This document shows, piece after piece, positions 33,699 to 42,968 of a stretch of DNA of 64,000 nt. The notes beneath the pieces were generated by a model that did not search any database, had not been told where the DNA came from, and worked only from the letters and a program-made list of their open reading frames with translations. A program made the translations under genes and the position numbers. Every line of letters starts with the position of its first letter. Positions within the stretch are counted from its first letter, which is position 1. Source of the stretch: Leptospira vanthielii serovar Holland str. Waz Holland = ATCC 700522. Lineage in GTDB: Bacteria; Spirochaetota; Leptospiria; Leptospirales; Leptospiraceae. The stretch covers positions 1-64,000 of the forward strand of contig NZ_AOGY02000014.1 of NCBI RefSeq assembly GCF_000332455.1, read 5' to 3'.

Positions 33699-34781
33699 CT
33701 ACTGAACGGGTTTTTCTTCTGATAGGGCAAGAATTTTCGGAATCCCAGTCATATCCCAGAGTTCGGCGGAGGCCCGCATCCGTTTTCCAGTGGGCAATCG
33801 AAAGGTCCAACGCCCTTTTCCTTCTGGCCCCAATTGGAATTCGATTTGGTGTTTGGCGAGATCTCCCATTCGCCTCTCTCGCAAGGGAGGAACTGGAAAA
33901 CTTCGCAACTTTTCTTCCGCTGGATAAAGGTACAACTGCACCATATAGGAGGTATTGGTCACTCCTGTGTATTCGTAGTTTAGAATGTAACCTGATTCAG
34001 AACCATCTTCATAAGGAAGGATATTTAGAATTTTGATTTGGTTTTCTTTGGGTAAGTTTGGTACTTCTGTCTGCAATGGTTTTGCATTGGAATTTGAGAG
34101 AATCATAGATTCTGGGTCATGTGCAAAAAAAATCCGTTGGAAGGAAGAATCATAATCTTCTGGTCGTTTTAAGGGATAATAATTTCCATCACCCAAAATC
34201 GAAAGTCGTTTGAGATCTTCTTCTCCTTTTGGATCAATATCAATCCCAAGGACTTGCAAACGGAATTTTTTGCCTGATTGTTTGAGTTGGTAAAGCACCG
34301 ATTTTGGGTCACCTTCACAACTTTCGACTCCGTCAGAGATAAAGATAATTTCTGTTTCTTGCAAATCATTTAAGAGGTATTCTCCCACAACACTTAAAGT
34401 CTGTGCGATGGGTGTAGAACCTGCGGGAACAATGGAGGAGATTTTTTGACTCACAACCGAAGCCGCCCCTTTTTGGATGGGATGATACAACCTTGCGGAA
34501 GAACAACCAGCGATTCTGTTTCCATAAGCGACAAGCCCAACGCTCACATCTTTTGGAAGTCCGCCGAGTAATTGTAATAATTTTTCTTTGGCAACGGCCA
34601 TCCGGGTTTTGCCATCCCATTTTTCTGACATGGAACCACTGGCATCAAGTATAAACACATATCTTTTGTTAGGTTGGACTTGTGCGAGAAGGGGAGTCAA
34701 TATAAGTAAAAGAAAACAACCAACAAAAAACAGAAAACGATCCAAAAACAATTTGTTTAAGTTTTCTTTTCGGTTCCGCAC
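33699..34781 (-). CDS. VWA domain-containing exported protein (360 aa)
   Basis: A signal-like helix (FLFFVGCFLLLILTPLLAQ) precedes a von Willebrand A domain with MIDAS motif FILDASGSMSEKWDGKTRM (residues about 43-61) and later GSTPIAQTL and FISDGVE. The C-terminal portion (about 240-360) is a separate beta domain. Many such bacterial proteins are adhesins or metal-dependent scaffolds, but no substrate is apparent. Its immediate neighbours are the TPR protein downstream and a Nudix gene upstream. Confidence 0.87.
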   Translation of the reverse strand: MRNRKENLNKLFLDRFLFFVGCFLLLILTPLLAQVQPNKRYVFILDASGSMSEKWDGKTRMAVAKEKLLQLLGGLPKDVSVGLVAYGNRIAGCSSARLYHPIQKGAASVVSQKISSIVPAGSTPIAQTLSVVGEYLLNDLQETEIIFISDGVESCEGDPKSVLYQLKQSGKKFRLQVLGIDIDPKGEEDLKRLSILGDGNYYPLKRPEDYDSSFQRIFFAHDPESMILSNSNAKPLQTEVPNLPKENQIKILNILPYEDGSESGYILNYEYTGVTNTSYMVQLYLYPAEEKLRSFPVPPLRERRMGDLAKHQIEFQLGPEGKGRWTFRLPTGKRMRASAELWDMTGIPKILALSEEKPVQ

Positions 34782-34813
34782 TTGTACAACATCGGCGAAA
34801 ACCGAATTTGACC

Positions 34814-35437
34814 TTAGAGGGATTTGGGATCTAAATAGGGCGGTTTTGTCAGGTTGGGTTTGACGATAAGGGGAGTTCTATCAAAGGAAGAATGTTCTCG
34901 GAGGAAACGCAAAATGAGTTCACAGGTGGCGCCCCAAAGAAGGCCGTCACCTAGATCAAAATAATAGGCAAAATGCTCCCGGCCGGGGATCTGGATGGCG
35001 TAAAAAGGCTTTGTCCAAAGATCGGAAAAGGGGAGAAGTAAAACCCGGTCCACTTCCGCTGTATTGTGATAAAAGGAAAAATCACCTTCATAAGTGGCTA
35101 AAAATGGGGTAATATGGAAACCCGTTCTTGTGTGTAGGCCTTCCAGTTTTCCGAGAACGTTTAGAGTGGAACGGTGGACGCCCATCTCTTCTTCCCATTC
35201 ACGGAGGGCCGTGACAAGGAGATTGGGATCTTGGTCTTCTTTCACTCCTCCCGGAAAGGAGATTTGTCCCGGGTGAGATTTAAGGTTTTTGGAACGTTCG
35301 GTGAGGATGATCCCTTCGGCAGATTCTTTGGATCCAAAGAGTGGAAAGATGACACCAGATTTGATCTCTGGTGTATCAGGAAGTTCATCGAAGTCCCGTG
35401 AAAGTTTTTCGACAAAAGACTGGTAGGGTAACATCAA
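34814..35437 (-). CDS. Nudix hydrolase, CoA pyrophosphatase type (207 aa)
   Basis: GQISFPGGVKEDQDPNLLVT followed by ALREWEEEMGV is the Nudix box in the spacing of the NudL/CoAse subgroup. Such enzymes hydrolyse CoA or acyl-CoA to phosphopantetheine and 3',5'-ADP. Length is normal. Its start overlaps the stop of the RNase D gene upstream by four bases, so it is translationally coupled to it; the VWA gene follows after 32 bases. Confidence 0.9.
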   Translation of the reverse strand: MMLPYQSFVEKLSRDFDELPDTPEIKSGVIFPLFGSKESAEGIILTERSKNLKSHPGQISFPGGVKEDQDPNLLVTALREWEEEMGVHRSTLNVLGKLEGLHTRTGFHITPFLATYEGDFSFYHNTAEVDRVLLLPFSDLWTKPFYAIQIPGREHFAYYFDLGDGLLWGATCELILRFLREHSSFDRTPLIVKPNLTKPPYLDPKSL

Positions 35438-36648
35438 CCCTCATCTTTCGAGTTTTGATTTTTCCTTCGTTTGGCAACAAATGCTTCTTTGGATCGGATG
35501 GCTACCAAACGGTTAATCATCGAATCAAAAGACAATCCTTGGATGGCAGCAAGTAAACTCGGTCCATAGTTTTGAACTTTCCAATCCGAAAAAACATGTA
35601 ATGCTTTTAGTTCTTCTAAGTCTTTAGGTCCGGCGCGTAAAATGGTAATCAGCTGTTTGTTTGATGGAAGAAGGGAATGTTCCATCCGCCTAGCGCGCAT
35701 AATACGGAGTCGCCATTTTTTGGCATTCCCGAACTTGTGGTTTTCGTCTTCGTTTAAATCTTCGCCGTGACGTTTTGAAAGTTCTGATGTATCGATAGGA
35801 TCGCTATATTCTGCAATTAATAGTTTGAAGATTTCTGTTCCATCTTTTTTACCAAACCATTCGACACATTTTTCTTCGTTAGGTTGTTCTCTCACTGCTT
35901 GAGAGAGTCTATCGTTATTAAAAACTCTAAAACTTGCTTTGTTAATTCGTTTTGCTTTTTCATCACGATAACGAAGGAGTTCTAATATTTTTCTTCTTTC
36001 GAGAGGTGTAAAATTTAAAATGTCAGGAAATTTTCCAAGGGAAAAACCTTCTCCTTCTTTGGCTACATACTCTTCGGAAGCAATGAATTCGAATTCTGAT
36101 TTTGCTTCATCATATAATGTTCTACGTTTTAGTTCTTCTTCCATTTTTAACCAAATGGATTCTAAATAAGCAGTATCTAATGCAGCATACTTGAGTTGTT
36201 GTTTTTGGAGAGGACGAAGTTCCCAGTTAGACTTCTGCTCTACTTTAGAAAGAGTCACTTTATGATAATGTTCCACAACATGTGACAAGGAACTTTGTTC
36301 TAATGACAACAAACGAGAGCTGATCATTGTATCTGCTGTGTTCACAAACTTAAACCCAAAGTCTCTTTTTAAGGCTTTGATGTCATCTTGTGCCGAATGG
36401 AAGATTTTGAGAATGTTCGGATCTTCGAACAAAGGACCCAAAGCTGACAAATTTGTGATTTTTAGGGGGTCAATCAGGTAATTTTTGCCATTAGAATTGA
36501 TCTGAATGAGACAAACTTTGGGGTAGTACGTGTAATAACCGGAGGACTCGGTGTCGATCGACATGATTTTGGACTGTCTGAGATTAATCAGAGCTAAATC
36601 CAAAGCTTTTGCTGTATCAACGAGAATATAGTTGGAATTGATTTGCAT
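35434..36648 (-). CDS. rnd: Ribonuclease D-like 3'-5' exoribonuclease (404 aa)
   Basis: The DEDDy exonuclease signature is visible: IDTESSGYYTYY with Asp32 and Glu34, FHSAQDDIKAL and LKYAALDTAYLE (Tyr and Asp). HRDC-like helical domains follow (about 215-390). It trims the 3' ends of tRNA and other small RNAs in the cytoplasm. Length is close to the family average (about 370). It is divergent from purF with 41 bases between start codons and overlaps the Nudix gene. Confidence 0.93.
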   Translation of the reverse strand: MQINSNYILVDTAKALDLALINLRQSKIMSIDTESSGYYTYYPKVCLIQINSNGKNYLIDPLKITNLSALGPLFEDPNILKIFHSAQDDIKALKRDFGFKFVNTADTMISSRLLSLEQSSLSHVVEHYHKVTLSKVEQKSNWELRPLQKQQLKYAALDTAYLESIWLKMEEELKRRTLYDEAKSEFEFIASEEYVAKEGEGFSLGKFPDILNFTPLERRKILELLRYRDEKAKRINKASFRVFNNDRLSQAVREQPNEEKCVEWFGKKDGTEIFKLLIAEYSDPIDTSELSKRHGEDLNEDENHKFGNAKKWRLRIMRARRMEHSLLPSNKQLITILRAGPKDLEELKALHVFSDWKVQNYGPSLLAAIQGLSFDSMINRLVAIRSKEAFVAKRRKNQNSKDEG

Positions 36649-36689
36649 CTAATTGGGATTTTGGAAATACTGCAATTGTCATTCTAACA

Positions 36690-38117
36690 ATGATTCTCCA
36701 ATCTGACAAACCAAAAGAAGAATGTGCCATATACGGCATCTACAATAGCAAGGAAGCTGCTAATTTTACCTACCTAGGTTTGTACTCAATGCAACACCGA
36801 GGCCAGGAGTCCAGTGGGATCGTCACAACCGATGGATCTCACTTATACCGGTATGCCAACATGGGCCTCGTGGCAAATATCTTCACTCAACCGAAGATCA
36901 AAGAGCTCATAGGGGATTCTGCCATTGGTCACAACCGGTATTCCACAACGGGGGCGAGTTTTTTACGAAATGCCCAGCCCGTCCGCGTGGAATCCCACTT
37001 AGGTCCCGTGGCTCTGGCGCATAATGGAAACCTGGTCAACTCTTGGGACATCAGAAATCGTCTCGAAAGAGACGGATCTATCTTCCAAACCACCATCGAT
37101 TCCGAAGTCATTGTCCACCTTATGGCAAAAAGTCATAAATCGGATTTGCTCGAAGCTCTTTGTGAGTCACTCGGGCAAGTGCGTGGTGCCTACTCTCTGT
37201 TAGTTTTAACTCCAAGATACCTAATTGCTGTTCGGGATCCTAATGGTTTCCGACCTCTCGTGATGGGGAAACGTTCTGATGGTGCCATTGTGTTTGCCTC
37301 AGAAACTTGCGCTTTTGACATTACGGATACAGAATATGTGAGAGATGTGGAACCGGGCGAAATGGTTGTCATTGACCATACCGGAGTGCGTTCTCTTTAT
37401 CCGTTTCCAAAAGCAAAACCAAGTCTTTGTATTTTTGAATACATATACTTTGCAAGACCCGATTCCTATATTTTTGAAGAATCTGTTTATAAAGTAAGAA
37501 AATCTCTTGGCCGCCAATTAGCGCGTGTTATGCCCGTGGAAGCAGATGTAATCATTCCTGTTCCCGATTCTGCAAATATTGCGGCACTTGGATACAGTGA
37601 AGAGTCTGGGATTCCTTACCAAAGTGGACTCATTCGTTCCCATTACATTGGTCGAACCTTCATTGAACCGGACCAAAAAATTCGGGACTTTGGAGCCAAA
37701 ATCAAATACAATGTAGTGAAAGAAGTTGTGAATGGGAAACGAGTTGTGATCATTGATGACTCGGTGATGCGGGGAACCACAAGCAGAAAGATCATTAAAA
37801 TGATTCGGAATGCCGGTGCCAAAGAAATCCATTTTAGAGTTTCGGCTCCTCCAACAGTATCGCCTTGTTATTATGGAATCGATATTCCTACTCATAAAGA
37901 GCTCATTGCCTCAACACATAGCATTGATGAAATTCAAAAGTATCTTCGTGTGGATACACTTGCTTATTTAACATTGGATACAATGCACAAAGCGGTGGAA
38001 GGGCATAAAGGTGGTGGATTTTGTGATGCTTGTTTTACATCCAATTACCCTGTGGAATTCCAAGACCATGCCGGAAACCAAAAGTCACTGTTTACGGAAT
38101 ACGCGACGGAAGAGTAA
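36690..38117 (+). CDS. purF: Amidophosphoribosyltransferase (475 aa)
   Basis: Catalyses the first step of purine synthesis, PRPP plus glutamine to phosphoribosylamine. After an 11-residue propeptide, the N-terminal nucleophile Cys stands in ECAIYGIYNSKEAANF. The glutaminase domain has YSMQHRGQESSGI; the PRT domain has VVIIDDSVMRGTTSRKI. C-terminal cysteines (FCDACFTSNYP) may bind a cluster as in clostridial-type PurF. It is followed by queD with a 1-base overlap. Confidence 0.97.
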   Translation: MILQSDKPKEECAIYGIYNSKEAANFTYLGLYSMQHRGQESSGIVTTDGSHLYRYANMGLVANIFTQPKIKELIGDSAIGHNRYSTTGASFLRNAQPVRVESHLGPVALAHNGNLVNSWDIRNRLERDGSIFQTTIDSEVIVHLMAKSHKSDLLEALCESLGQVRGAYSLLVLTPRYLIAVRDPNGFRPLVMGKRSDGAIVFASETCAFDITDTEYVRDVEPGEMVVIDHTGVRSLYPFPKAKPSLCIFEYIYFARPDSYIFEESVYKVRKSLGRQLARVMPVEADVIIPVPDSANIAALGYSEESGIPYQSGLIRSHYIGRTFIEPDQKIRDFGAKIKYNVVKEVVNGKRVVIIDDSVMRGTTSRKIIKMIRNAGAKEIHFRVSAPPTVSPCYYGIDIPTHKELIASTHSIDEIQKYLRVDTLAYLTLDTMHKAVEGHKGGGFCDACFTSNYPVEFQDHAGNQKSLFTEYATEE

Positions 38118-38488
38118 TGGAAGAGATTGAACTTTCCAAAACCTTTGGTTTTGAAGCGGCCCATTTTCTACCAAATGTTCCGGAAGGACATAAATGTCGC
38201 AGGATGCACGGCCATAGTTTCCGGTTTGCAGTGTATCTCAAAGGGCAAATTGATCCCCATACAGGTTGGATCATGGACTTCGGTGAATTAAAATCCATCG
38301 TAAAACCAATCTTAGATGAACATTTGGATCATTATGTGTTAAATGATGTTCCAGGTCTTGAGAATCCAACGAGTGAAAACATTGCGGTTTGGCTCTGGAA
38401 TCAGTTAAAACCGAAACTTTCTCTACTCGATAAAATCACTTTGTATGAAACTTGCACTAGCTCTTGTGTTTACCGAGGACCTAAATAG
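38117..38488 (+). CDS. queD: 6-carboxytetrahydropterin synthase (QueD, 123 aa)
   Basis: The ATG at 38117 overlaps the purF stop by one base (TAATG); a longer open frame upstream is only shared purF sequence. KTFGFEAAHFLPNVPEGHKC followed by RRMHGHSF gives zinc-binding His16, His31 and His33 with catalytic Cys27. It converts dihydroneopterin triphosphate into 6-carboxytetrahydropterin for queuosine and 7-deazaguanine synthesis. queC follows 9 bases on. Confidence 0.96.
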   Translation: MEEIELSKTFGFEAAHFLPNVPEGHKCRRMHGHSFRFAVYLKGQIDPHTGWIMDFGELKSIVKPILDEHLDHYVLNDVPGLENPTSENIAVWLWNQLKPKLSLLDKITLYETCTSSCVYRGPK

Positions 38489-38497
38489 GATTTTTTT

Positions 38498-39223
38498 ATG
38501 GCTACGAAGTCTAGGGGAGCCGTTATACTTCTGTCAGGTGGTCTTGATTCAACCACTTGTTTATACATAGCAGCAAAAGATTACGGGTACCCAAAAGATA
38601 AAAAGTTACCATTACTTGCCTTATCCTTTGATTATTCTCAAAAACATAAAATTGAATTACAAAAAAGTAAAAAAATCGCAAAACTTTTGGGAATCAAACA
38701 TGTGATTCAAAAATTGGATCCTGGTTTTTTTCTCGGAAGTTCGCTCACTGAAAAAAAAATTAAGGTGAGAAAAAACGCCAAATCTTTGCTAAGCGGTGCG
38801 GAAAAGGAAATTCCTAATACTTATGTTCCTGGAAGGAATATTTTATTTTTGTCATTTGCACTTTCTTTAGCGGAAGGCCATGGCTTTGATTCCATTTATA
38901 TTGGTGTGAATGCCTTAGATTATTCTGGGTACCCGGACTGTCGGCCAGAGTTTATAAAAGCCTTTCAGAAGATGGCAAATCTTGGAACCAAAAAAGGTGT
39001 AAGTGAAAAGGGAAATTCTATTCAGATCAAAACTCCTCTTTTGCATTCCAACAAAAAGGATATTGTTCTAAAGGCAATGGAAGTAGGTGCACCCATCCAT
39101 TTAACACATTCATGTTATGATCCAATCCAAGGAAAACCTTGTGGGAAATGCGATTCCTGTATTTTAAGAGCAAAGGGATTTTTGGAAGCTGGATTTTTAG
39201 ATCCAGCCATTTCGATTCGATAA
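38498..39223 (+). CDS. queC: 7-cyano-7-deazaguanine (preQ0) synthase (241 aa)
   Basis: AVILLSGGLDSTTCLYIA is the PP-loop ATP-binding motif (Ser13 to Thr19). A C-terminal zinc site is in CYDPIQGKPCGKCDSC. The enzyme makes preQ0 from 7-carboxy-7-deazaguanine and ammonia with ATP. It continues the purF-queD unit, so purine and queuosine genes share a transcript. queE is not in the window. Confidence 0.96.
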   Translation: MATKSRGAVILLSGGLDSTTCLYIAAKDYGYPKDKKLPLLALSFDYSQKHKIELQKSKKIAKLLGIKHVIQKLDPGFFLGSSLTEKKIKVRKNAKSLLSGAEKEIPNTYVPGRNILFLSFALSLAEGHGFDSIYIGVNALDYSGYPDCRPEFIKAFQKMANLGTKKGVSEKGNSIQIKTPLLHSNKKDIVLKAMEVGAPIHLTHSCYDPIQGKPCGKCDSCILRAKGFLEAGFLDPAISIR

Positions 39224-39324
39224 TATTTGGCAGGGTTCTATGAGAATTCGGATATTACTGTTTTACTCTTTCCCTATTTGATTGCACAAAAAGCCAACTA
39301 AACAACTTTTCAGATTCACAATTT

Positions 39325-41028
39325 CTACTTCCTCCATTTACTTGGATTGGAAAAGTTTTTGGATCGGCCAGGTTTAAAATGAAACTTAGAGTTATTCATT
39401 TTGGGAGGATTGAAACGTGCATTATTGAATTTGAAACGTCCGGGTTTGATATCCATTCTACTTTTAGGGATATGAGTCCTTTCTTTTAAAAGGGAAACAA
39501 GACCACCGAGATCAATCTCTCCCATGGCGGCACCCCCTCCGCCACCAGCCAGTTCTTCCCCTTCTTCGTCATCCTCATCATCGTCGTCATCAACTCCGTC
39601 TCCCTCGTTATCCCCCTGTTTCTTTTCATTTCCCATAGCAATATCTAAGTCGAGTGGTTTAGGTTCAATGTATCTGGATTGAAAAGTAATTTGAGGATAG
39701 AATTCTAAAATGCTCGATTCTGCTAACTTGGGTAAGGTTTCTATATTTGTTTCGCTTGGTAAACTTCGGGAAAGGATATAAATTTGGCTTTGGGATTTGA
39801 AACAAGAAAATACATAATATTCTTTTTTGAACTGGTCCTTTCCGGCATCTGGTTTGGCAACTTCTAATGTGAAGGTGTAGGTTCCATCTCTGTATTCGGG
39901 TGAATAAATTTCATGAATGATTCCAGACTTAGGATAGTTTTTCTTTATTTTATCAACTAGATTGGTGGTAATAAAGTTCTTTAGTGTTTTTTCAAAACCG
40001 TTAGTGATGATATCTGAATTTAATTTTTCATTCACATTGATGGCTTGGATTTTGAAAAGGCCATGGATGGGATCAAAAAAACTAACATTGTATTTTCCAT
40101 CACGAATTACAGCAAAACGTTTATCTATCGGAATGCGTGTTTGAAAGAGTTTTGAATCGGAAGTGTAATTTTCACCAAGTATGTCGCCATAAACCGGATT
40201 CAATCGTTTGATAGGTAGGGGTTGGCTGTGTTTATTTTCTAAGGCAGACAAAAACTGGTCTTTGGTATGATCAAAAAATCGGTAGTCGTTGTTATAGTTT
40301 TCTACTTTATTAAAAAAATTAAATGTAGGTAATAGAAGCCATGTCAATAACCTTCTATATCCAAATTTATAAGTTATGTTTGTAAGTTTTGTTTCATAAG
40401 CCTTTCGTGTATAAACTGTGAAATAATGATTTTCGTAGTTCACTGTAGGAATGATTCCGAGAGATATTAAGAATAACACAATGTTGTAATTGTCTTTTTC
40501 CCTTTTTGCATAAAACAAGTGGTAGTATGTGTCACAATTTTCGATTTCATGAAACATTGGGTATTTATCGGAAGAATGAAAGAATGTATCTGCATCTACT
40601 ATTTCTGCATATTTCAGTATAGTTTTCTTATCTTGTTTGTCAATTGTTGAGTTTTGAATTTGCTTAAAACGTTCAAATGACTTTTCTTTGCGAAGTGACT
40701 CTAGTTCTTTTAGATAGGACAAGGATTCCGGAATCCCATAAATTTCTTTAATGTGTCTCGTGTTTGTATTTTTTAGTTTTAAGTTGGTTCTGATATTTTC
40801 TATGAATTGGGAATCAATGGCGGGGAAATTTCCAATAAAGTTTTCATCGATGGCACCCACCTCTTTAAACTTTACTTGGGAAATAAAACAGGAAGTTCCT
40901 GTTTCTCTGAGGAGGTTTGGCCCTTCTGGAAGTGGCAGCTCAGTGCCCGGGCTCGGCGAAACGCGAGTGTGGTACCAGCTGATTTGGCAATTGCAGAGAA
41001 ATAAAAATAAAACTAAATATGATTTCAT
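39325..41028 (-). CDS. Large lipoprotein with acidic/glycine-rich segment (567 aa)
   Basis: A signal peptide ending in LFLCNC suggests a lipid-anchored protein. The middle contains SLGIIPTVNYENHYFTVYTR, similar to the SLGIIP segment of the 164-aa lipoprotein at 109-603. From about residue 470 there is a striking low-complexity stretch: EGDGVDDDDDEDDEEGEELA followed by five glycines. It then ends in a basic Asn/Phe/Lys-rich tail (about residues 535-567) with repeated KFN/RFN/KF steps. The family is unknown. It is convergent with queC and transcribed away from the transhydrogenase genes. Confidence 0.75.
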   Translation of the reverse strand: MKSYLVLFLFLCNCQISWYHTRVSPSPGTELPLPEGPNLLRETGTSCFISQVKFKEVGAIDENFIGNFPAIDSQFIENIRTNLKLKNTNTRHIKEIYGIPESLSYLKELESLRKEKSFERFKQIQNSTIDKQDKKTILKYAEIVDADTFFHSSDKYPMFHEIENCDTYYHLFYAKREKDNYNIVLFLISLGIIPTVNYENHYFTVYTRKAYETKLTNITYKFGYRRLLTWLLLPTFNFFNKVENYNNDYRFFDHTKDQFLSALENKHSQPLPIKRLNPVYGDILGENYTSDSKLFQTRIPIDKRFAVIRDGKYNVSFFDPIHGLFKIQAINVNEKLNSDIITNGFEKTLKNFITTNLVDKIKKNYPKSGIIHEIYSPEYRDGTYTFTLEVAKPDAGKDQFKKEYYVFSCFKSQSQIYILSRSLPSETNIETLPKLAESSILEFYPQITFQSRYIEPKPLDLDIAMGNEKKQGDNEGDGVDDDDDEDDEEGEELAGGGGGAAMGEIDLGGLVSLLKERTHIPKSRMDIKPGRFKFNNARFNPPKMNNSKFHFKPGRSKNFSNPSKWRK

Positions 41029-41184
41029 GGTCGGGGCCTACCAAAAAATTTGATGGAACCCAAGATGTTGTCAAAGAGAAAAAGTAACACTAACAAAGAG
41101 TTGGTGTTCACTGGTCTCTTTCGAAGTCTTTTTCATCAGTTGTGAGGGGAAGAATTTGGCACAGAGCCTGAAAATTCGGGAAAA

Positions 41185-41209
41185 CCACCTCCCAGACGAA
41201 GCGAGGTGG
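41185..41209. repeat. 7-bp inverted repeat in the pnt upstream region
   Basis: CCACCTC (41185-41191) and GAGGTGG (41203-41209) enclose 11 bases, about 60 bases before the pntAB-like start. The gap 41029-41269 has no gene. It could be a leader hairpin or, on the minus strand, a weak terminator because TTTTCCC follows. Confidence 0.4.
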
Positions 41210-41269
41210 CAAAACCATGTAAAATTTTGTTTCCAAAATGGCCAATTTTTCCATAACTACTTCTAGTAT

Positions 41270-41560
41270 ATGGAAATATTTGTTACAGCCGTCACGATTT
41301 TCGTTTTAGCGATCTTCGTGGGATTTGAAATCATCACAAAAATCCCTCCCATCCTCCACACCCCTCTTATGTCGGGTTCTAACGCCATTTCCGGCATTAC
41401 CTTAATTGGTGCGCTCTATGCTGCCGGAATCCAAGAGAGTAACATCACAAAAATTTTGGGATTACTCTCTGTTATTTTTGCTACGATCAACGTAGTGGGT
41501 GGGTTTCTCGTAACTCACAGAATGCTCGGAATGTTTAAGAAAAAGGATTCACCAAAATAA
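41270..41560 (+). CDS. pntAB: NAD(P) transhydrogenase, membrane subunit alpha part 2 (PntAB-type, 96 aa)
   Basis: This small membrane protein has about three helices and the diagnostic FEIITKIPPILHTPLMSGSN, then AISGITLIGAL, of the transhydrogenase alpha C-terminal domain (dII). It forms the proton channel with PntB. In the three-subunit form it normally follows PntAA, the NAD-binding domain I, which is absent here; upstream is a minus-strand lipoprotein. Its stop overlaps the pntB start by one base. Confidence 0.93.
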   Translation: MEIFVTAVTIFVLAIFVGFEIITKIPPILHTPLMSGSNAISGITLIGALYAAGIQESNITKILGLLSVIFATINVVGGFLVTHRMLGMFKKKDSPK

Positions 41561-42957
41561 TGGAACTAGTCAGTATTCTTAACCTTTCTTATCTCGTTGC
41601 TTCCATACTTTTCATCGTTGGAATCAAACAATTAGCTCATCCAAAAACGGCATCACGAGGAAACTTACTCGGCGCCTTGGGTATGTTTATCGCCGTAGTC
41701 GCAACTCTCTTTGACCAAGCCATCTTAACTTATGATTGGATCATTGTTGGCGTTCTTATTGGTTCAGCGATCGGTATCATCTTAGCGATCAAAATCCAAA
41801 TGACTGCAATGCCACAACTTGTTGCTATTCTCAATGGATTTGGTGGGATTGCTTCCGTTTTTGTTGCGGGAGCAGCATTACAACTTTCCATTCCTAAGTA
41901 TGCATTTGCAGTCAACTACCAAGAGATTGTTTCCATAGTATTCTCTGCGATAGTTGGTGGGATCACTTTCTCTGGAAGTTTTATCGCCTTCGGTAAGTTA
42001 CAAGGTTTCATTACAGAAAAAGCCGTTCGTTATCCTGGTGACCAACTAGTAAAAATTTTAGTCGGTCTTACGGCAGTCGGCCTTGGTGTTTACGGATGTT
42101 TAGAACCTACGGACGAATCCATATATTGGATTTTAAGTGGTGTGAGTTTACTTCTTGGTATCTTCCTTGTGATCCCGATTGGGGGAGCAGACATGCCGGT
42201 TGTGATTTCCCTCCTTAACTCGTATTCAGGGATTGCAGCATCCGCAACAGGATTTGTTCTTAACAATAACGTTCTTATCATTGCAGGATCTCTTGTAGGA
42301 GCCTCTGGAATTATTCTAACGCAGATCATGTGTAAAGCGATGAATCGAAGTTTGACGAATGTTTTATTCGGTGGATTCGGGGCTGTCGCTACAGAAATGA
42401 AAGATGATGGCGATTTTTACTCTGGTAAAATCAAATCAACCAGCGCAGATGAAGTGGCTATGCTCTTGGATGTTGCAAGAACTGTAGTGATTGTCCCTGG
42501 TTATGGTATGGCTGTAGCACAAGCGCAACATGCAGTACGTGATTTGTACCAACTTCTTACTGCACGCGGTATCGATGTAACATTTGCAATCCATCCAGTT
42601 GCGGGTCGGATGCCTGGGCACATGAACGTATTACTTGCAGAAGCAGATATTCCTTATGATCGATTGAAAGAGATGGACGAGATCAATAGTACTTTCGAAA
42701 ATGTTGATGTTGTGATCGTCAATGGTGCGAATGATGTCACTAACCCACTTGCAAAAACAGATCCAAAATCACCGATTGCCGGTATGCCGATTTTGGATGT
42801 GGGAAATGCAAAAACGGTAGTTGTGATTAAACGTTCCTTGAGTCCTGGATTTGCCGGAGTGCCTAACCCACTCTTCATCGCTGACAACTGTTTGATGTTG
42901 TTTGGTGATGGTAAAAAAGCAACGCAAGAGATGATCGCAGCTTTAAAAGAATCTTAG
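41560..42957 (+). CDS. pntB: NAD(P) transhydrogenase subunit beta (465 aa)
   Basis: The N-terminal half holds the membrane helices of dII (about residues 1-270). The C-terminal dIII binds NADP: VVIVPGYGMAVAQAQHAVRD, then a VTFAIHPVAGRMPGHMNVLL segment and NVDVVIVNGANDVTNPLAKT, all strongly conserved. It couples proton movement to hydride transfer between NADH and NADP. The gene directly continues pntAB; pntAA must be encoded elsewhere. Confidence 0.96.
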   Translation: MELVSILNLSYLVASILFIVGIKQLAHPKTASRGNLLGALGMFIAVVATLFDQAILTYDWIIVGVLIGSAIGIILAIKIQMTAMPQLVAILNGFGGIASVFVAGAALQLSIPKYAFAVNYQEIVSIVFSAIVGGITFSGSFIAFGKLQGFITEKAVRYPGDQLVKILVGLTAVGLGVYGCLEPTDESIYWILSGVSLLLGIFLVIPIGGADMPVVISLLNSYSGIAASATGFVLNNNVLIIAGSLVGASGIILTQIMCKAMNRSLTNVLFGGFGAVATEMKDDGDFYSGKIKSTSADEVAMLLDVARTVVIVPGYGMAVAQAQHAVRDLYQLLTARGIDVTFAIHPVAGRMPGHMNVLLAEADIPYDRLKEMDEINSTFENVDVVIVNGANDVTNPLAKTDPKSPIAGMPILDVGNAKTVVVIKRSLSPGFAGVPNPLFIADNCLMLFGDGKKATQEMIAALKES

Positions 42958-42968
42958 AGCCGGAAAAT

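Noticed and set aside
33670..33810. Longer start for the TPR protein at 33810
   Set aside because: It would overlap the VWA gene by 112 bases and adds residues unlike a signal peptide; ATG 33669 begins a signal helix.
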